A stretch of 64,000 nt of DNA, from NCBI GenBank assembly GCA_921293015.1, contig OV121096.1, positions 23,447,729-23,511,728 of the forward strand. Reading direction: 5' to 3'. The stretch comes from Phorcus lineatus (taxonomy: Eukaryota > Mollusca > Gastropoda > Trochida > Trochidae). The notes beneath the pieces were generated by a model. That model saw only the letters and a list, made by a program, of their open reading frames with translations. It ran no database searches and was not told the origin of the DNA. Both the position numbers and the translations under genes were made by a program. Shown here in pieces: positions 1 to 11,000 of this stretch (positions are counted from its first letter, which is position 1; each line of letters starts with the position of its first letter).

Positions 1-1067
1 TGTGTGATATATATTCCTGATAAACAGATAATGATTGATGATTGATTCACATATTTCAGAAGTTGAAAATCAGCAACAATATTGTTTTAATGCAATGTGA
101 AAAAAACGACATGAATTTTGTTGTCTGAACTTTATCCCTGAGAGGAGGGAAAGTTCCGAGGAAAACCTGGAGGAAATGACATTTTCTGACGAATAAAGCT
201 ATTTAACTGAGGCGAAAATTTATAATACATTTTAGTACCACAATTCAACTACCATCATTTGTTCGCGTAAATCAAATTCATCATCAGAATCGTTAGCTAC
301 AAGTTGGAATTTTGTGGTTTGAAGAATGAGTCGACACAATTGAAATTCTTGTTTTGTTTTCATGGGATCACTCTCCCTATCTAAAAAAAACGTGCTACTG
401 TCCCCTTTAATATAACCCGTGAGTGCAGTCCAAAAAAATCACTAGATATCATCACCATCCCAAAACCACGACCATTCCAGGAATTTGCGATCAAACCCTC
501 CTTCCATTGATACTGTCATTGGTAGCCGAAGCGCGAGGCTAAACGCTTGTCTAGTTTTTCCTGGAGATAATCATGGCACGGACAGCACGTGCTCTGTTAT
601 CTATACGAACTTTGTTGATTTCATTATCGCTGCTATTTACACGTGTCCTGGCACGGAATGCACGTGCACGGTGAGTTACCGTAGACTGACGCTTCATGTG
701 TTTCCATTAGGCGAAAGGTCATGGCCATTTAGGATTCGTTTACTTGGTTTTGTGAGATGTGTCGTCCTTAAGGTTGTTCATGTTTTGACCCCAATATCAA
801 GACTTACACCATACATTATATATGCACAAAGAAATACAGAGGAATTATATGTTCCCAAAAAGAATTCTCTATGATTTAAAAAGCACTGACTAAATATCAC
901 AATATGCTTGTCCTAACTGTTTGAACTTAATCTACTTAATTATCAGAGAACAAAGTAATTTTCATTGTTAATGAAGAACTCAAAGATTAATTAGTTTCTA
1001 TTTTGAAGTTTTGTGCCAAGATAATATTAAAGCATGTCATTATGAACCTTATAACAGCACTACTGAT
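1..1067. other. Intergenic DNA with the right end of a TTAA-type MITE
   Basis: No supported gene. Around 380-408 the sequence reads CGTGCTACTGTCCCCTTTAA, which matches the right end of the MITE family seen complete at 14280-14638 and as a fragment ending near 7166. This window therefore opens inside or just beside another member whose left end is diverged or outside. A 129-codon open frame at 485-874 has no ATG start and no recognisable similarity, and I do not call it a gene. Confidence 0.5.
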
Positions 1068-1080
1068 CTATTTCAATACG

Positions 1081-1384
1081 GGGGCGCTATCCCGCAGTGG
1101 TTAGCGCGTTCGGCTTCGGATCAAGAGGTCCGTTGTTCAAATTCCGCCGGGGGCTCGGCAACTTTGTCTGCAGTAGAGAACTGCTCTACACGCAGTCAGG
1201 TTTGGGTTCAATGCTACACTGAATTTCAGCGCAGCACCACCCATGGTTTGCTAGTTCCAGCCAGGTTTTACCGCAATGCATAGCCACATGGTGTTGCGGG
1301 CTTTCTTCTTCAGTAATACTAGCAGCCGCGATACAAGTGAAATACTATTGACAGCGGCGTAAACCCTGTATATCCTCACCTCAC
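1081..1384 (+). mobile_element. tRNA-derived SINE, full length, copy 1
   Basis: The element starts with a tRNA-like head (GTGGTTAGCGCGTTCGGCTT, then a B-box-like GTTCAAATTCC). It continues into a body (CTGCAGTAGAGAACTG..CAATGCATAGCCAC) and ends in GGCGTAAACCC plus a short CTCACCTCAC tail. Target-site duplications flank it: CTATTTCAATACG at 1068-1080 and CTATTTTAATACG at 1385-1397, one mismatch. Four relatives lie in this window (2090-2257, 9681-9753, 13000-13302, 21150-21417). A SINE is non-autonomous and moves with LINE machinery; the head would carry the Pol III A and B boxes. Confidence 0.93.
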
Positions 1385-1397
1385 CTATTTTAATACG

Positions 1398-2078
1398 AAC
1401 TACAAAGTACGGTTAAGATCGAGAAAATAAAAGTGTAAAGGGAATCATTATATCTGTAGATAACCAGATACCACAAGGCTTGTTCATGTTCAAAGCAATA
1501 TATACACACTTCCTTCCATACATGTAGGATCAACAGGTCATGTATGTTGAAACTTTGTTTTTCAATTTAAAGCTTAGACACTCATTAAAATTGCAATTGT
1601 AAACAGGACACAAGTCTACATTTCAGCGGGTAGACTAAAATTTAGTCTATGAAAAATTTTAATAATTAAATGTTACTTCATTCATAATTTTTTTGCGGCT
1701 CCTTATTCATTCAGTCAATCTAGACTTGCTGTATGAGGAACTAGACTGTATCGAAGGCTCCTTTATATACACAGTCATGAAGCAGTAGTATTCAGCGGGG
1801 TGCACGTGCAGCACGAGAAGCTCATGTCTATGTCAAACACCAAGCTTAAATAGAAATCGTTTCTCCGATCCTGCGAGAGAGGAGTCAACGTTGCAATTCT
1901 ACAATGTATTAAGACAATGTTAAGATATGGACAAAGACACGCAAACTGCATCACCATGATTACCTTGTGTGTAAAAAAGTTACTGACCATGACCTCGGGT
2001 TCAACCCACTACTGAGCTCCCACGGCATTGATGATTTATGTACGCGAGGGTTCATCTAGCTGAATTTGTATCTTGTGT
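1398..2078. other. Intergenic, nothing recognised
   Basis: AT-rich sequence between two SINE copies. I see no exon, no transposase similarity and no tandem array. Confidence 0.4.
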
Positions 2079-2089
2079 TACAATGAGTG

Positions 2090-2257
2090 CGCAGTACCAC
2101 CCATTGTTCGCTAGTTCCAGCCGATGCTCGCAGGTTTCACCGCAATGCATAGCCACAATGGTGTTGCGGGCTTTCTCCCTGCAATAATACTAGCAGCCGC
2201 AATATAAGTGAAATAATCTTGAAAGCTGCGTTAAACCCCATATCACCTCACCTCACC
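2090..2257 (+). mobile_element. tRNA-derived SINE, 5'-truncated, copy 2
   Basis: Only the 3' body of the SINE is present, from CGCAGTACCACCCATTG to GCGTTAAACCCC and the CTCACCTCACC tail. It is flanked by an exact 11 bp duplication TACAATGAGTG at 2079-2089 and 2258-2268. The truncation is therefore original to the insertion (incomplete reverse transcription) and not later erosion. Confidence 0.9.
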
Positions 2258-2268
2258 TACAATGAGTG

Positions 2269-2885
2269 TCTAAGCTTTAAATTGAAAAACAAAGTTAAAC
2301 TTTCATTAATTTCAAATTTCAAAATATTATCCTATCAGGTGTTCATGGCTAAACCAGCATGAACACCTTGGCACATAGACAATATGAATTAGTATATAAA
2401 ATGAGTACCAATGGAGCTAGTGTGTAACTCAAGGTGAACCAGGGTGATTTTGTAGATAAATACATTTTAAAATACATTTTACACGCCATGTTTGTCTACA
2501 GATTCATGCACAGGGTATTTTTGTGGTTAATATTCGATAACAGCATATATAGGTATCAAGGTATGATTTGTTACAATGAACTTACTTTTAAAATTTCATA
2601 TATATGTGTTCATGCTAAGAAACATGATCGATCCATGATTTCAAAATTAATATTTATTGTTTGAAAAAAATAACGTGAACGTGCGATTCTTGACATCCCC
2701 GAAGTGTCATTGAGTAATGCATTTTGGCCAAATGTAAAAATATTGTGATTTTTATCAAAGAATTCTTTTCTGTGCATCATATTTTGAAATACATATTATA
2801 ACAGATATTAGAATAACACAAAACTCTTGGGGTCAAAAGAAAGTATAGTTAGGGATAAAATTTCAATAATTTCGTGTCTCTCAAT
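2269..2885. other. Intergenic, nothing recognised
   Basis: AT-rich DNA with no supported gene. It contains a short open frame (2434-2664) without similarity or plausible splice structure. Confidence 0.4.
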
Positions 2886-2889
2886 TGTC

Positions 2890-3445
2890 TCTCACAAAAA
2901 AACGCGCTCCATCATCGTTAGGCACGCGCATGACCTCCTGTCACGTCCTGGCATCTTCATCGACATTGGACGACAGCTGCTGGCATGCGGTGCCAGTCTT
3001 GTCGAAGGGCAAGAACCGCCTCTTCTCTGTCTTGTTGGTTGAGTCTTCGGATCCTTCTGAGCTTGCTCAAATGATCCCATATGTGTTCAAAGAAATCAAA
3101 GACCGATGAATGGTGAGGTCACTGTGGAAAATGGACTTTCCATCTGTAAACTCGCCATGCACAATGACGTCGATAATGCTGATCCCGAGAGGTCTGTGGT
3201 TCGATTGAGATGGTATGCCCACAAATTCCTGCTGCACATAATCTTCTCGACATTGTACGCCTACTGACACGGTGACTATTAGAGCCGTTCCCGCTGTTTG
3301 CGTTTCTATCACAATCGGTTTCTTTAAGTGAAACTTCCGAATGTAGCGATCTCCGTGTTGCGAATGACACGTGGTCTGATCTTTCACTTCAGCTGCTGTC
3401 TTAGGTCCGACAAAGCTGATTTTGCAGAAATCTAGACACTGCCAG
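2890..3445 (-). pseudogene. Decayed Tc1-like transposase with an internal deletion
   Basis: Minus-strand fragments in several frames match the Tc1 transposase layout. About 3370-3119 gives a VSRRTMSRRLCAAGI segment (the second DNA-binding half of Tc1 proteins), leading to a W-x-V-H-F that stands where WxxVxFSDES is expected. The sequence then jumps to FFEHIWDHL (about 3105-3075), the usual IEHxWDxL around the third catalytic residue. After that comes a C-terminal tail (ALRQDWHRMPAAVV) like the family's QEWxxIPQxxI. The roughly 100 residues between, with the second aspartate, are missing. Frameshifts and stops show it is dead. Ends and TIRs were not found. Confidence 0.72.
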
Positions 3446-3944
3446 TGGTATGCAATGGAATGTTCGAGTAATAAGGACTTGTGTAGCTCCCATTTCGGCC
3501 ATGCAAGGGCGATCTATCTTAGTTCACTTGGTCAATTTTGTTATGCTTTTAACGTGATTTCAAATGTTTGTTTAAAGAAAGACTAAGCATTCCTGTTCAT
3601 ATCACTTAGTCTTAAAGGAAGTTGAATTCAATCATCATTTATTATTTTTCGGCTTGATAGAAATAAAACTCACGTTGCCTTTGAACGGTGTGAATCATGC
3701 CTTTAAGGCATACCATCATTCCTTTAATAACATACACTTGTAATTGTTTACGATTTGGAATCTATACCATAAGAAACTTCTATACTTTCTTTTGCTCGCA
3801 AGTGTACTTTTCGAACAGGGCATGAAATGAAAGAAATCATGAATGGCGGGGAAAGGCTATTTATTATTCGTATATATAGTCTAAGCTTGGTTTTTGTATT
3901 AAGTATTTCTTTCCAACTTTGAAGAATTAAAATCAGCAATCTCT
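3446..3944. other. Intergenic, nothing recognised
   Basis: No exon or repeat identified. One small feature is a repeated CCTTTAAGGCATACCATCATTCC-like motif near 3700. Confidence 0.35.
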
Positions 3945-4188
3945 AGAACGGTCTGACAACAGTCTGTGTAGGTGCATGTTCTATAACCAGTTTAGTTCAG
4001 ACAAAACCAAATCATGAGCGGACCAATCACATCATTGCGTTTAAGATAAAGATTGACGGCGATCAGGTAGATATGTATGGTTCAAAGGAGTTACTTAGCC
4101 ATAACTCCAGCAAAACCCTATGCAACGATTTCGCATGCCGGTAGAGTCAATATTTTACATCCGAGTCTCTTATTCCTCAGAACCAAAA
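3945..4188 (+). mobile_element. Foldback MITE fragment (family with 20557-20946)
   Basis: Runs from AGAACGGTCTGACAAC through ACCAATCACATCATTGCGTTTA and GAGTTACTTAGCC to TTATTCCTCAGAACC. It shares these blocks, in the opposite orientation or in part, with the complete copy at 20557-20946 (ACAACGGTCTGAAAGCA; ACCAATCACATCATCCCGTTTA on the reverse strand) and with 25590-25790. Only about half of the element remains. Confidence 0.5.
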
Positions 4189-5279
4189 CCAGAATTGATG
4201 AAATGTTACCGATAAGACCGAAATTGACTTTCCGAAACTTGAATGAGATTTTACGTCCGCCACTTTGGCGAAAAGCCACAATTCGTGCGCTGCTAGAGTT
4301 ATATATGCTGTACGTTGGCAATGATGTAATTTAATCGAGTAGAACGGGCGGTTGCTGAAAAGTATCATTTTCATGCTTATTAAATCAGTATCGTGTGATT
4401 TGATTTATACTTTATGACCAACCATTTGTTTTTCTACATTATTCACATTGTTTGAAATTATGTTTCTTCTAAATATTCAAACGCTCAGGTTGTTCAATAC
4501 TATCATTAAGCATGTTTATTGCAGTCACAAATGTATTTTGCCAAACCTTTTTTTGGTATACACGTGTAGTGTTATCTCTTTCTAAATCACCTAGTGTCGC
4601 TCCTAAAGAGCAATAGGTAAGTATAACAGCATTGATTAGTTTATTAGTACGAGATAAACCCAAAATGTTTTGTAATTCATGTTTTGTTCGACCGTATTTG
4701 TTTATTTTGAATTTCACATCAAAATATTCATTTAATCCCTCAGTGACACTTTCGTTTTCATAAATAATTTAATTCAAAATAAGAGATATCTGATGTGCAA
4801 ATGAGTATAGGTTTTATAAAAGCTCTTGTCAAGAACTCATCTCAATGATAAATCAGTGGTTTATACTTCCACGATTGAAAAGGTGTTCAATAGATATGTA
4901 AAATGGTCAAAGGTTTCTACTCTTCAACTCTTCATATTGGTAACCTCAATGACTAAAAGTGGAAATGATAGTTTGGAATGAGCAATGTCGATAAAGATTG
5001 TAAGTTTGTTGCCCTGAAAAACGACAGTGTAATAAGTAAAAAAAAATTATTTTTTTTTCAAAGTAAAATGTTTAAGATATTTGATTTTTATTTGGTTTCA
5101 TCTGTAGGCAAACTGCGAAGCCAGACTGAACCTTTTGACAAACCAATTATTGCAAACCACCGATGAAAGAAAATTGACACATAATAATGGACACATAAAT
5201 TGTTGGTCATACCGACATGGTGTCATTAGAAATATCAATTATTGAATTAACCGATTAGCGATTAACTAACCGAAGGAGC
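4189..5279. other. Intergenic, nothing recognised
   Basis: No gene that I can support. An 82-codon minus-strand frame (4717-4469) begins with ATG but resembles no family I know and has no exon-like context. A/T homopolymers near 5039-5060. Confidence 0.35.
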
Positions 5280-5600
5280 AGGCAGGTCCTTAAAAAAGGT
5301 TTAAAAAAACCCTAAAAAAACCAACCTTGTATCTAAGCACTTATAAGTGATAAGAATGTTCTATAAAATGGTTATAATGCGGGTCCAAGAAAGGGGTAAG
5401 CATATAAAGGTCTTATAAAGGCGTTATTCTTTTTTTTTCTTTTTTTTTTTGGAAATGATAAATAAAGGTCCTTAAAAGTGGTAAGAATACTCTAAAATGG
5501 AAAGCAAGGCTTTAAAATTGGTAAAAGTCTTCTAAAAATGGTAAGACAGTTTCAAAAGCGGTTAGCAGATCTGAACAGGGGCAAGCAAATTCAGAAATAG
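5280..5600 (+). repeat. Degenerate A-rich short tandem repeat
   Basis: A loose repetition of a roughly 20-25 bp motif of the form GGTCCTTAAAAGTGGTAAGAA. Examples are AAAGGTCCTTAAAAGTGGTAAG, CTTTAAAATTGGTAAAAG and TCTAAAAATGGTAAGACAG. Units are diverged and irregular in length, suggesting an old minisatellite. Confidence 0.55.
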
Positions 5601-6234
5601 CTCATCAGCCTTTGTATTGCCGATGTTCAAGACTAAAAGACAAACCTCGTGCACCCGTTAGTTCTCCAGGTGAAATACATCAGCAACATTTTCAGGTGTC
5701 AGTTCATTAGACCAGAAATCTCAACACAAAATTGGAACAAAAAAACCATATACTATTCCTTAAATCATGATCCAAAATAGAAAACGGATTCTTTTGATAA
5801 AACAGCATTTACGGAGCAACTATATTTTAATTCATTTACTCACTCTTGTATATTTGCTCTCTTATATTTGTTGGAAATACTCTCTGTAAACACTAAACGC
5901 ATTTAGAAACAACTAAAAATATGCTTTAAATGACAAAATATCAAGTCTCATCAACCCACCCACCACATATTAGCATGAACCAAATCCGTGCCAATACGCA
6001 ATGGAAATCGCGAAGATATCAGGTTTCTATCTGCTCGTCCCAGGTTACTGCCCATACCACTGCTGGTAAAGTCCAGTTTTATCGAGGTCAATCATACAAC
6101 GATACTAAAATTTATATTTATATATTGCTTATCAATTGTGCTACAGACGTGAACTTGGGCTCTTTTACCACATTAATATGATAAAACGTTTTCAAAGTTT
6201 TAGAAAGGTTAGCCATGCACATATTTGAAGGGTG
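5601..6234. other. Intergenic, nothing recognised
   Basis: An 83-codon plus frame (5930-6181) has no similarity or splice context. No other structure seen. Confidence 0.35.
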
Positions 6235-6721
6235 TTAAAGAGTCACTCCGTGAGTTGTTGAAGTCATATATGCCCAACTTAATCAATGGTGTCATTTGAT
6301 CGCGATGTATCGACTGTTACCAAAAGGAAACATTTTAAAGCTAATTTCTATTGTTCAGTGACGATATGAAGGTAGGACGTCGCGATTATGATCGAAAACT
6401 TGACAGTGGCGCGCGTCAAATAGTCAAACGTAATTTAGAGACTTAATAAAACAGCCAGGAGGGCAGGTAGGAGTTGACAGTGTTTGTTAGGTTATATAAC
6501 TAGTATCCATGTATATTGGACGTGATATTTACACCTCTGTGCATTAATAAATAATAATATAAGGCTGTTTTTAGATTTTCATGGAAAACCAGTATTTGTC
6601 ATATACATGTCTTTTGGACATGAAAAGTTAAGATGTTTTGATTTTATATCACCACATATGACATTTAGGTTCATATCAAAGGTAAATAATATGTTATGAA
6701 AATCACGGAGTGGCTCTTTAA
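6235..6721 (+). mobile_element. TTAA-flanked MITE (family D member)
   Basis: Terminal inverted repeats AGAGTCACTCCGTGA (from 6239) and TCACGGAGTGGCTCT (to 6717) are bounded by TTAA at 6235-6238 and 6718-6721. The core (ATGATCGAAAACTTGACAGT, then GGCGCGCGTCAAATAGTCAAACG) is shared with the elements at 9477-9905, 11540-11800, 12354-12760 and 36665-37110. No coding capacity. TTAA target sites are typical of piggyBac and Kolobok type transposons; which of them mobilised it cannot be told. Confidence 0.75.
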
Positions 6722-7170
6722 GACCAAATCCACAAACTTTAATCCTCATCTTACAAAAATGAAAAATTTAGCTTCCTACTCCAACGAGTTTTGTTTTTCT
6801 TAAATCATCATAAATATGAATTCCTACCATGCCCAAATTTATTGAGGTAGGACAATGAAATATACATACCTTAGTCTCCACCCAGATGTTAATACCGATT
6901 TAGTTCATGCCAAATGTAACATCTTCAGAGGGTCAAAACATCTCATTACTTAACCTCATCATCCGCAGAAGAAATAATCAACCAAAAACCATTGGCGACC
7001 ATTTTATGTGAACATCTTTAAAACATTTAAGATATGATTATGGATTCGATTAGCTTACTTTCGTCATAAACTGCTTCTTTTGGTTACAAAATCAAGTCAA
7101 GGGAAAATTCATTTTCGTTTTCTCGAGATTATTTTATCTATCCAAAAAAAACATGCTGCTGTCCCCATAA
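6722..7170 (+). mobile_element. MITE fragment related to 14280-14638
   Basis: The right end reads CCAAAAAAAACATGCTGCTGTCCCC, close to the right end of the MITE at 14280-14638 (ACACGTGCTACTGCCTCTTAA). The interior shares GGCGACCATTTT, GAGGGTCAAA and CCAAATCCACAAAC-type blocks. It abuts the TTAA of the previous element, so two insertions may sit back to back. Confidence 0.5.
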
Positions 7171-7389
7171 CGCACAAATAGTTTCCTTGTCTTCTCCCGG
7201 AATGAACAAAGTCATAATTTCTCTAATCATATGACTAGGAATTTAAAGTATGTGATACTTCAATATATTTTTTTTATTGCGAAAAATAATGTACATCTTC
7301 TAATATATATAATAGTGTCCATCAATTATGTTACTACTTGTCAGTTGTGCGTTGCTTTATTAAGAGGTACTACGTTCGAGTAGTGATCA

Positions 7390-7400
7390 TTTATTTTATT
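7390..7400 (-). promoter_or_regulatory. Polyadenylation signals of the minus-strand apple-domain gene
   Basis: Two overlapping AATAAA hexamers on the minus strand (TTTATT on the plus strand at 7390-7395 and 7395-7400), about 160 bases beyond the TAG stop at 7555. Position and strand fit the 3' UTR of the gene ending at 7555. Confidence 0.5.
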
Positions 7401-7554
7401 ACTTTTAAACATAAACAATACACATCGTTTAACAAAACAACTCACATATCAGCGTTAAATATTCCAGACTAACGATTGAGGGGAATTGAAGTTCCGCATA
7501 TAGAAATATTTCACACTTAAACATTTAGGGAAAGACTTGCTTCTTTAAAATTGA

Positions 7555-8027
7555 CTATTTCTCGTTAATAATGACTTTACATTGAAACCCGTTTGACAAT
7601 TCTATTTCAGCGTAGAAGTCGGTGAGTTTTTTCTGCAGTTTGACCGGTTTTACGTCAAAATGATCGTTGAGGCTAGTCACTTTAAGTACGTTGTTATTTA
7701 AAACGAGTCTCAAATTAACACGGGATGAATTGGTTATTTTCTTTAAGAATGACGTTCCACTGCGGTAATAATAAGAAACCCGTCTGTACAACGAAAATGA
7801 TCCACGTTCCCGGTTATTCTTTAGGAAAGTGAAATACATTGAATTACTGCTACAACCTGCTTTTGAAGTTAAACTCAGAGTCCACAAGTAGGTTTGGTTA
7901 TTCTGTAAAGCTTGAAGACTTCTCAGTCGACAGTAATCACCGGGAGTTGGTTCGATGATATTTCCATTTCTTCCTGACTGCTTGCATTTGGGTTCCCCTG
8001 GGATAGGTTTGAAAGTCAACTGATTTT
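7555..8027 (-). CDS. Exon 3: terminal, unknown beta-rich domain
   Basis: Acceptor TTCGTTCACAG precedes AAAATCAGTTG. With the last G of exon 2 this makes GAA (Glu102), then an uninterrupted frame of 156 codons and TAG at 7557-7555. It is by far the longest frame with ordinary amino-acid composition on this strand nearby. It contains KCKQSGRNG near the start and FQCKVIINEK at the end. Confidence 0.72.
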
Positions 8028-11000
8028 CTGTGAACGAAAAGATACATTACGTACCTTTGTCAGTTTTGACTGATCAATCACAACGTTTTAAGGAGAATTC
8101 AGAAATATGAACTTTGTGAAAATATTTTCATTAAAGGTATGGGTCATATGGTAGATTTCATAGTTATGACTCATATGGAGGATGAAATAGTTATGACTCA
8201 TATGGAGGATGAAATAGTTATGACTCATATGGAGGATGAAATAGTTATGACTCATATGAAGAATGAAATAGTTATGACTGAAATGGAGGAGGAAATAGTG
8301 ATGACTCTTATGGAGGATGAAATAGTTATGATTCATATGGATATGCAGATATAAACAATTGGAATCGATATCCTACATGTTTACATACCATTTGATGTAG
8401 GAGAAGAATTCATACCAAATGAAGAAGATGTTGGCTTGAGGGTGTCTGAAATGCAAAGCCTCTTCAGTCAATTACTTTAAAAAACAATATATCATTAGTT
8501 TGACTAAGTTGATAATGAATCTGGCATACAGAGGTAATGGAGATACATTAAACCTTGATATATTGAAATCGTTCTTCTCGCGTTAGTGAGGTTACGCCTT
8601 CTCTTCCCATAGAGGAAGTTCAAGTAATAAAATCCTGACCTAACCTCTGTTTGATTACGAGTTCTACTAGGGCTTCCGGCAGATTCCCCTTGCAGCAAAA
8701 TATTGCAAAACAATCTGCGAGATTTCAGCCAATTGAGACACTACTTGCATCGATAAAATTGGGGTTTTTTGTCACCAAGGCCTATGCAATAGTTCAGTCC
8801 TTATGTAACGTGACAGTGTTCAGTTTAAACTGACACAGAGAATGTTTCATAAACTTTATTTGGCTGAAATAAGAGCAAAAATACCATCTGTCTTTTCAAA
8901 TCTTCCCTAAACTTGTTTCCCTGTATCTGTTGTAAATAGGTTTCGAGACTGATGTTGTTTGGTTTTGGATCAATTACAACTTTAACCTGTTTATTGCCTT
9001 CATACTATTCTAATCAGCAATGAGATGGTGATTTCCAGAGAAACCACTACTTCTCGTTAAAATAACACCATTTTTAAAGTCTGACATATTTGACTCCAAC
9101 AACATACTCTGTGCCCCTTTAAGTGTGAAGCGCAGCAGAATAAATTCTAGTTGTCCAAAAGCATACGAAAATGACAGTCTTTTCGAACGATTACTTTTCA
9201 AACGTCGTCGCTGATTGCATAAAATACTTTGATTGCATGAAATTCAAGGTAAAATGTTTTCAAAATATCTCACCATAGAATACTTCGATAATATTTATCT
9301 TCTTCTTTGACCTGGCGAGAACGATGCACTCAGTACAGAAGTTACTCACACAAAGACGATGATCCTGAAATCAGAGAATATATTTTTATTTTAAAGGGGG
9401 GTGAGGTTGGGGATACTTGCAATCGACCTCCAATAAAATAATTAGAAAGTTGAGAAAGCCGAAAAAATCTTAAATTGACAAAGAGTGTGTTTCATAATTT
9501 TTATGTTGCTTAAATAGTAGCCAAAATACCATATGTCTTGGACAAAGATCAAATAATGTAGTGAAACTTTCTCATCCTTAAAATGACAAAATTATGATCT
9601 TATTGATTTCAATAAAACGGCCATATAAATATTACGTGGTCAAAATTCTACGTCCTATTTGCGTGTATACTAGTAATGTGGGGGCGGGATAGCGCAGTGG
9701 TTAGCGCGTTCGGCTTCGGATCAGGAGTTCCGTGGTTCGAATCCCGCGTGTAATACTAGTTATGTGATATACTTAACACTACCAAGCCATATTTTTCATT
9801 GTGACAGTTTCCAAAATTACGGTTGTGCTCAAAGTGGAAATATTATTTGTTGAAAACGGCTAAAATGGAAATTTCTGCAGCTTTTGAATATACCTTAATC
9901 TCCTTTGTCAAGGTATATCTTAAGCTTTATCGATTTATTATAACAATATAAGCATTTCTGATACCTTAACAATAGCGGCTACCGTTTTTGGTCCGGCAAA
10001 CAGATGGTCTCGTATGCAAAAATTGAATATTGACTTTGTAGTTACCAAATGCAAAAAGCGGATAAAAGTGAGGGTTCTTCTTGCTGTGTGAACATTTGAG
10101 AAAATAGAATTGCTTGGACGCCAACAAAGTATTTGTTAATTCAGTTTAACCAACATTCTCTCCCAACAGAGATAGCTCCGTCATAAATTTTTATACAACC
10201 GCTGTCTTCATACGAAGGTTTCTCGGTCTTCCGGCACTCTCCCCTGACGGGACAATATTGCAACTTAAACTACCTGGATATATTTCAGCCAATGAAAACA
10301 ACTAATGCATGATTAACATATTTGATGTCACACCGGCCTGTGCAATGAAACAGTCGGAAAATGAGAAATTTATGACGGAGCTACCTCTGTTGGGAGAGAA
10401 TGTTTAACCAATTGATCACCTTCGTCTTTCGTTGGCGTACGCGTAGCTGCATGACCACGTCTTTTGATCACTGTACCCGGTTACCCGTTTCGGACATACC
10501 AAAATTATCATAACAGGCTTTTGACTTTGGAGTCATCATGCACCTTATACATTCGTGTAATCTTCGGAATTAACAGATCACCATCAGTGACGACAATGCC
10601 TCCGTCTGGAAAGGCGTGCCACGGAATTGCCGATTAGGGCGATCCTTGCTTCGCTCCATGTGTGACGTAAAAGGATGGGTATACCCGCTATTATTCTACA
10701 CTCTGGCTTTCAAGCCGTCGTTGTACCGTAAAACCAGTTTGTTGAGCTTGGCAGGACATCCGAATTTGGCTATGATCTCCCAGTGTAGCCGAAGACGCTG
10801 TCAAACGTTCTTAGTATATAAACAAAGGTTGTGTACACTGTACAGTGCGATGTTCTGCCCTTGAATCTTCTCCTGTTGTAGGTGGCAGCTAGTATCATGC
10901 CAACTGTGCTACGGCCTGAATTGAATCCACACTGGCGTTTAAGGAGTAGGTCGCACGTGAGAATCGTCCTAGCGATGGAGAGCAAGGAGACGTGATTGTA

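Noticed and set aside
485-874. 129-codon open frame
   Set aside because: No ATG start, no similarity, no splice context.
4469-4717. 82-codon minus-strand frame
   Set aside because: Has an ATG but no recognised family, leader or splice partners; could be chance in AT-rich DNA.
8088-8354. Repetitive proteins on both strands (MTHMEDEIV / MSHNYFILH)
   Set aside because: Artefact of the 27 bp minisatellite.
9681-9753. Functional tRNA gene
   Set aside because: A and B boxes are present but the T and anticodon stems mispair and target duplications mark it as a retroposon.
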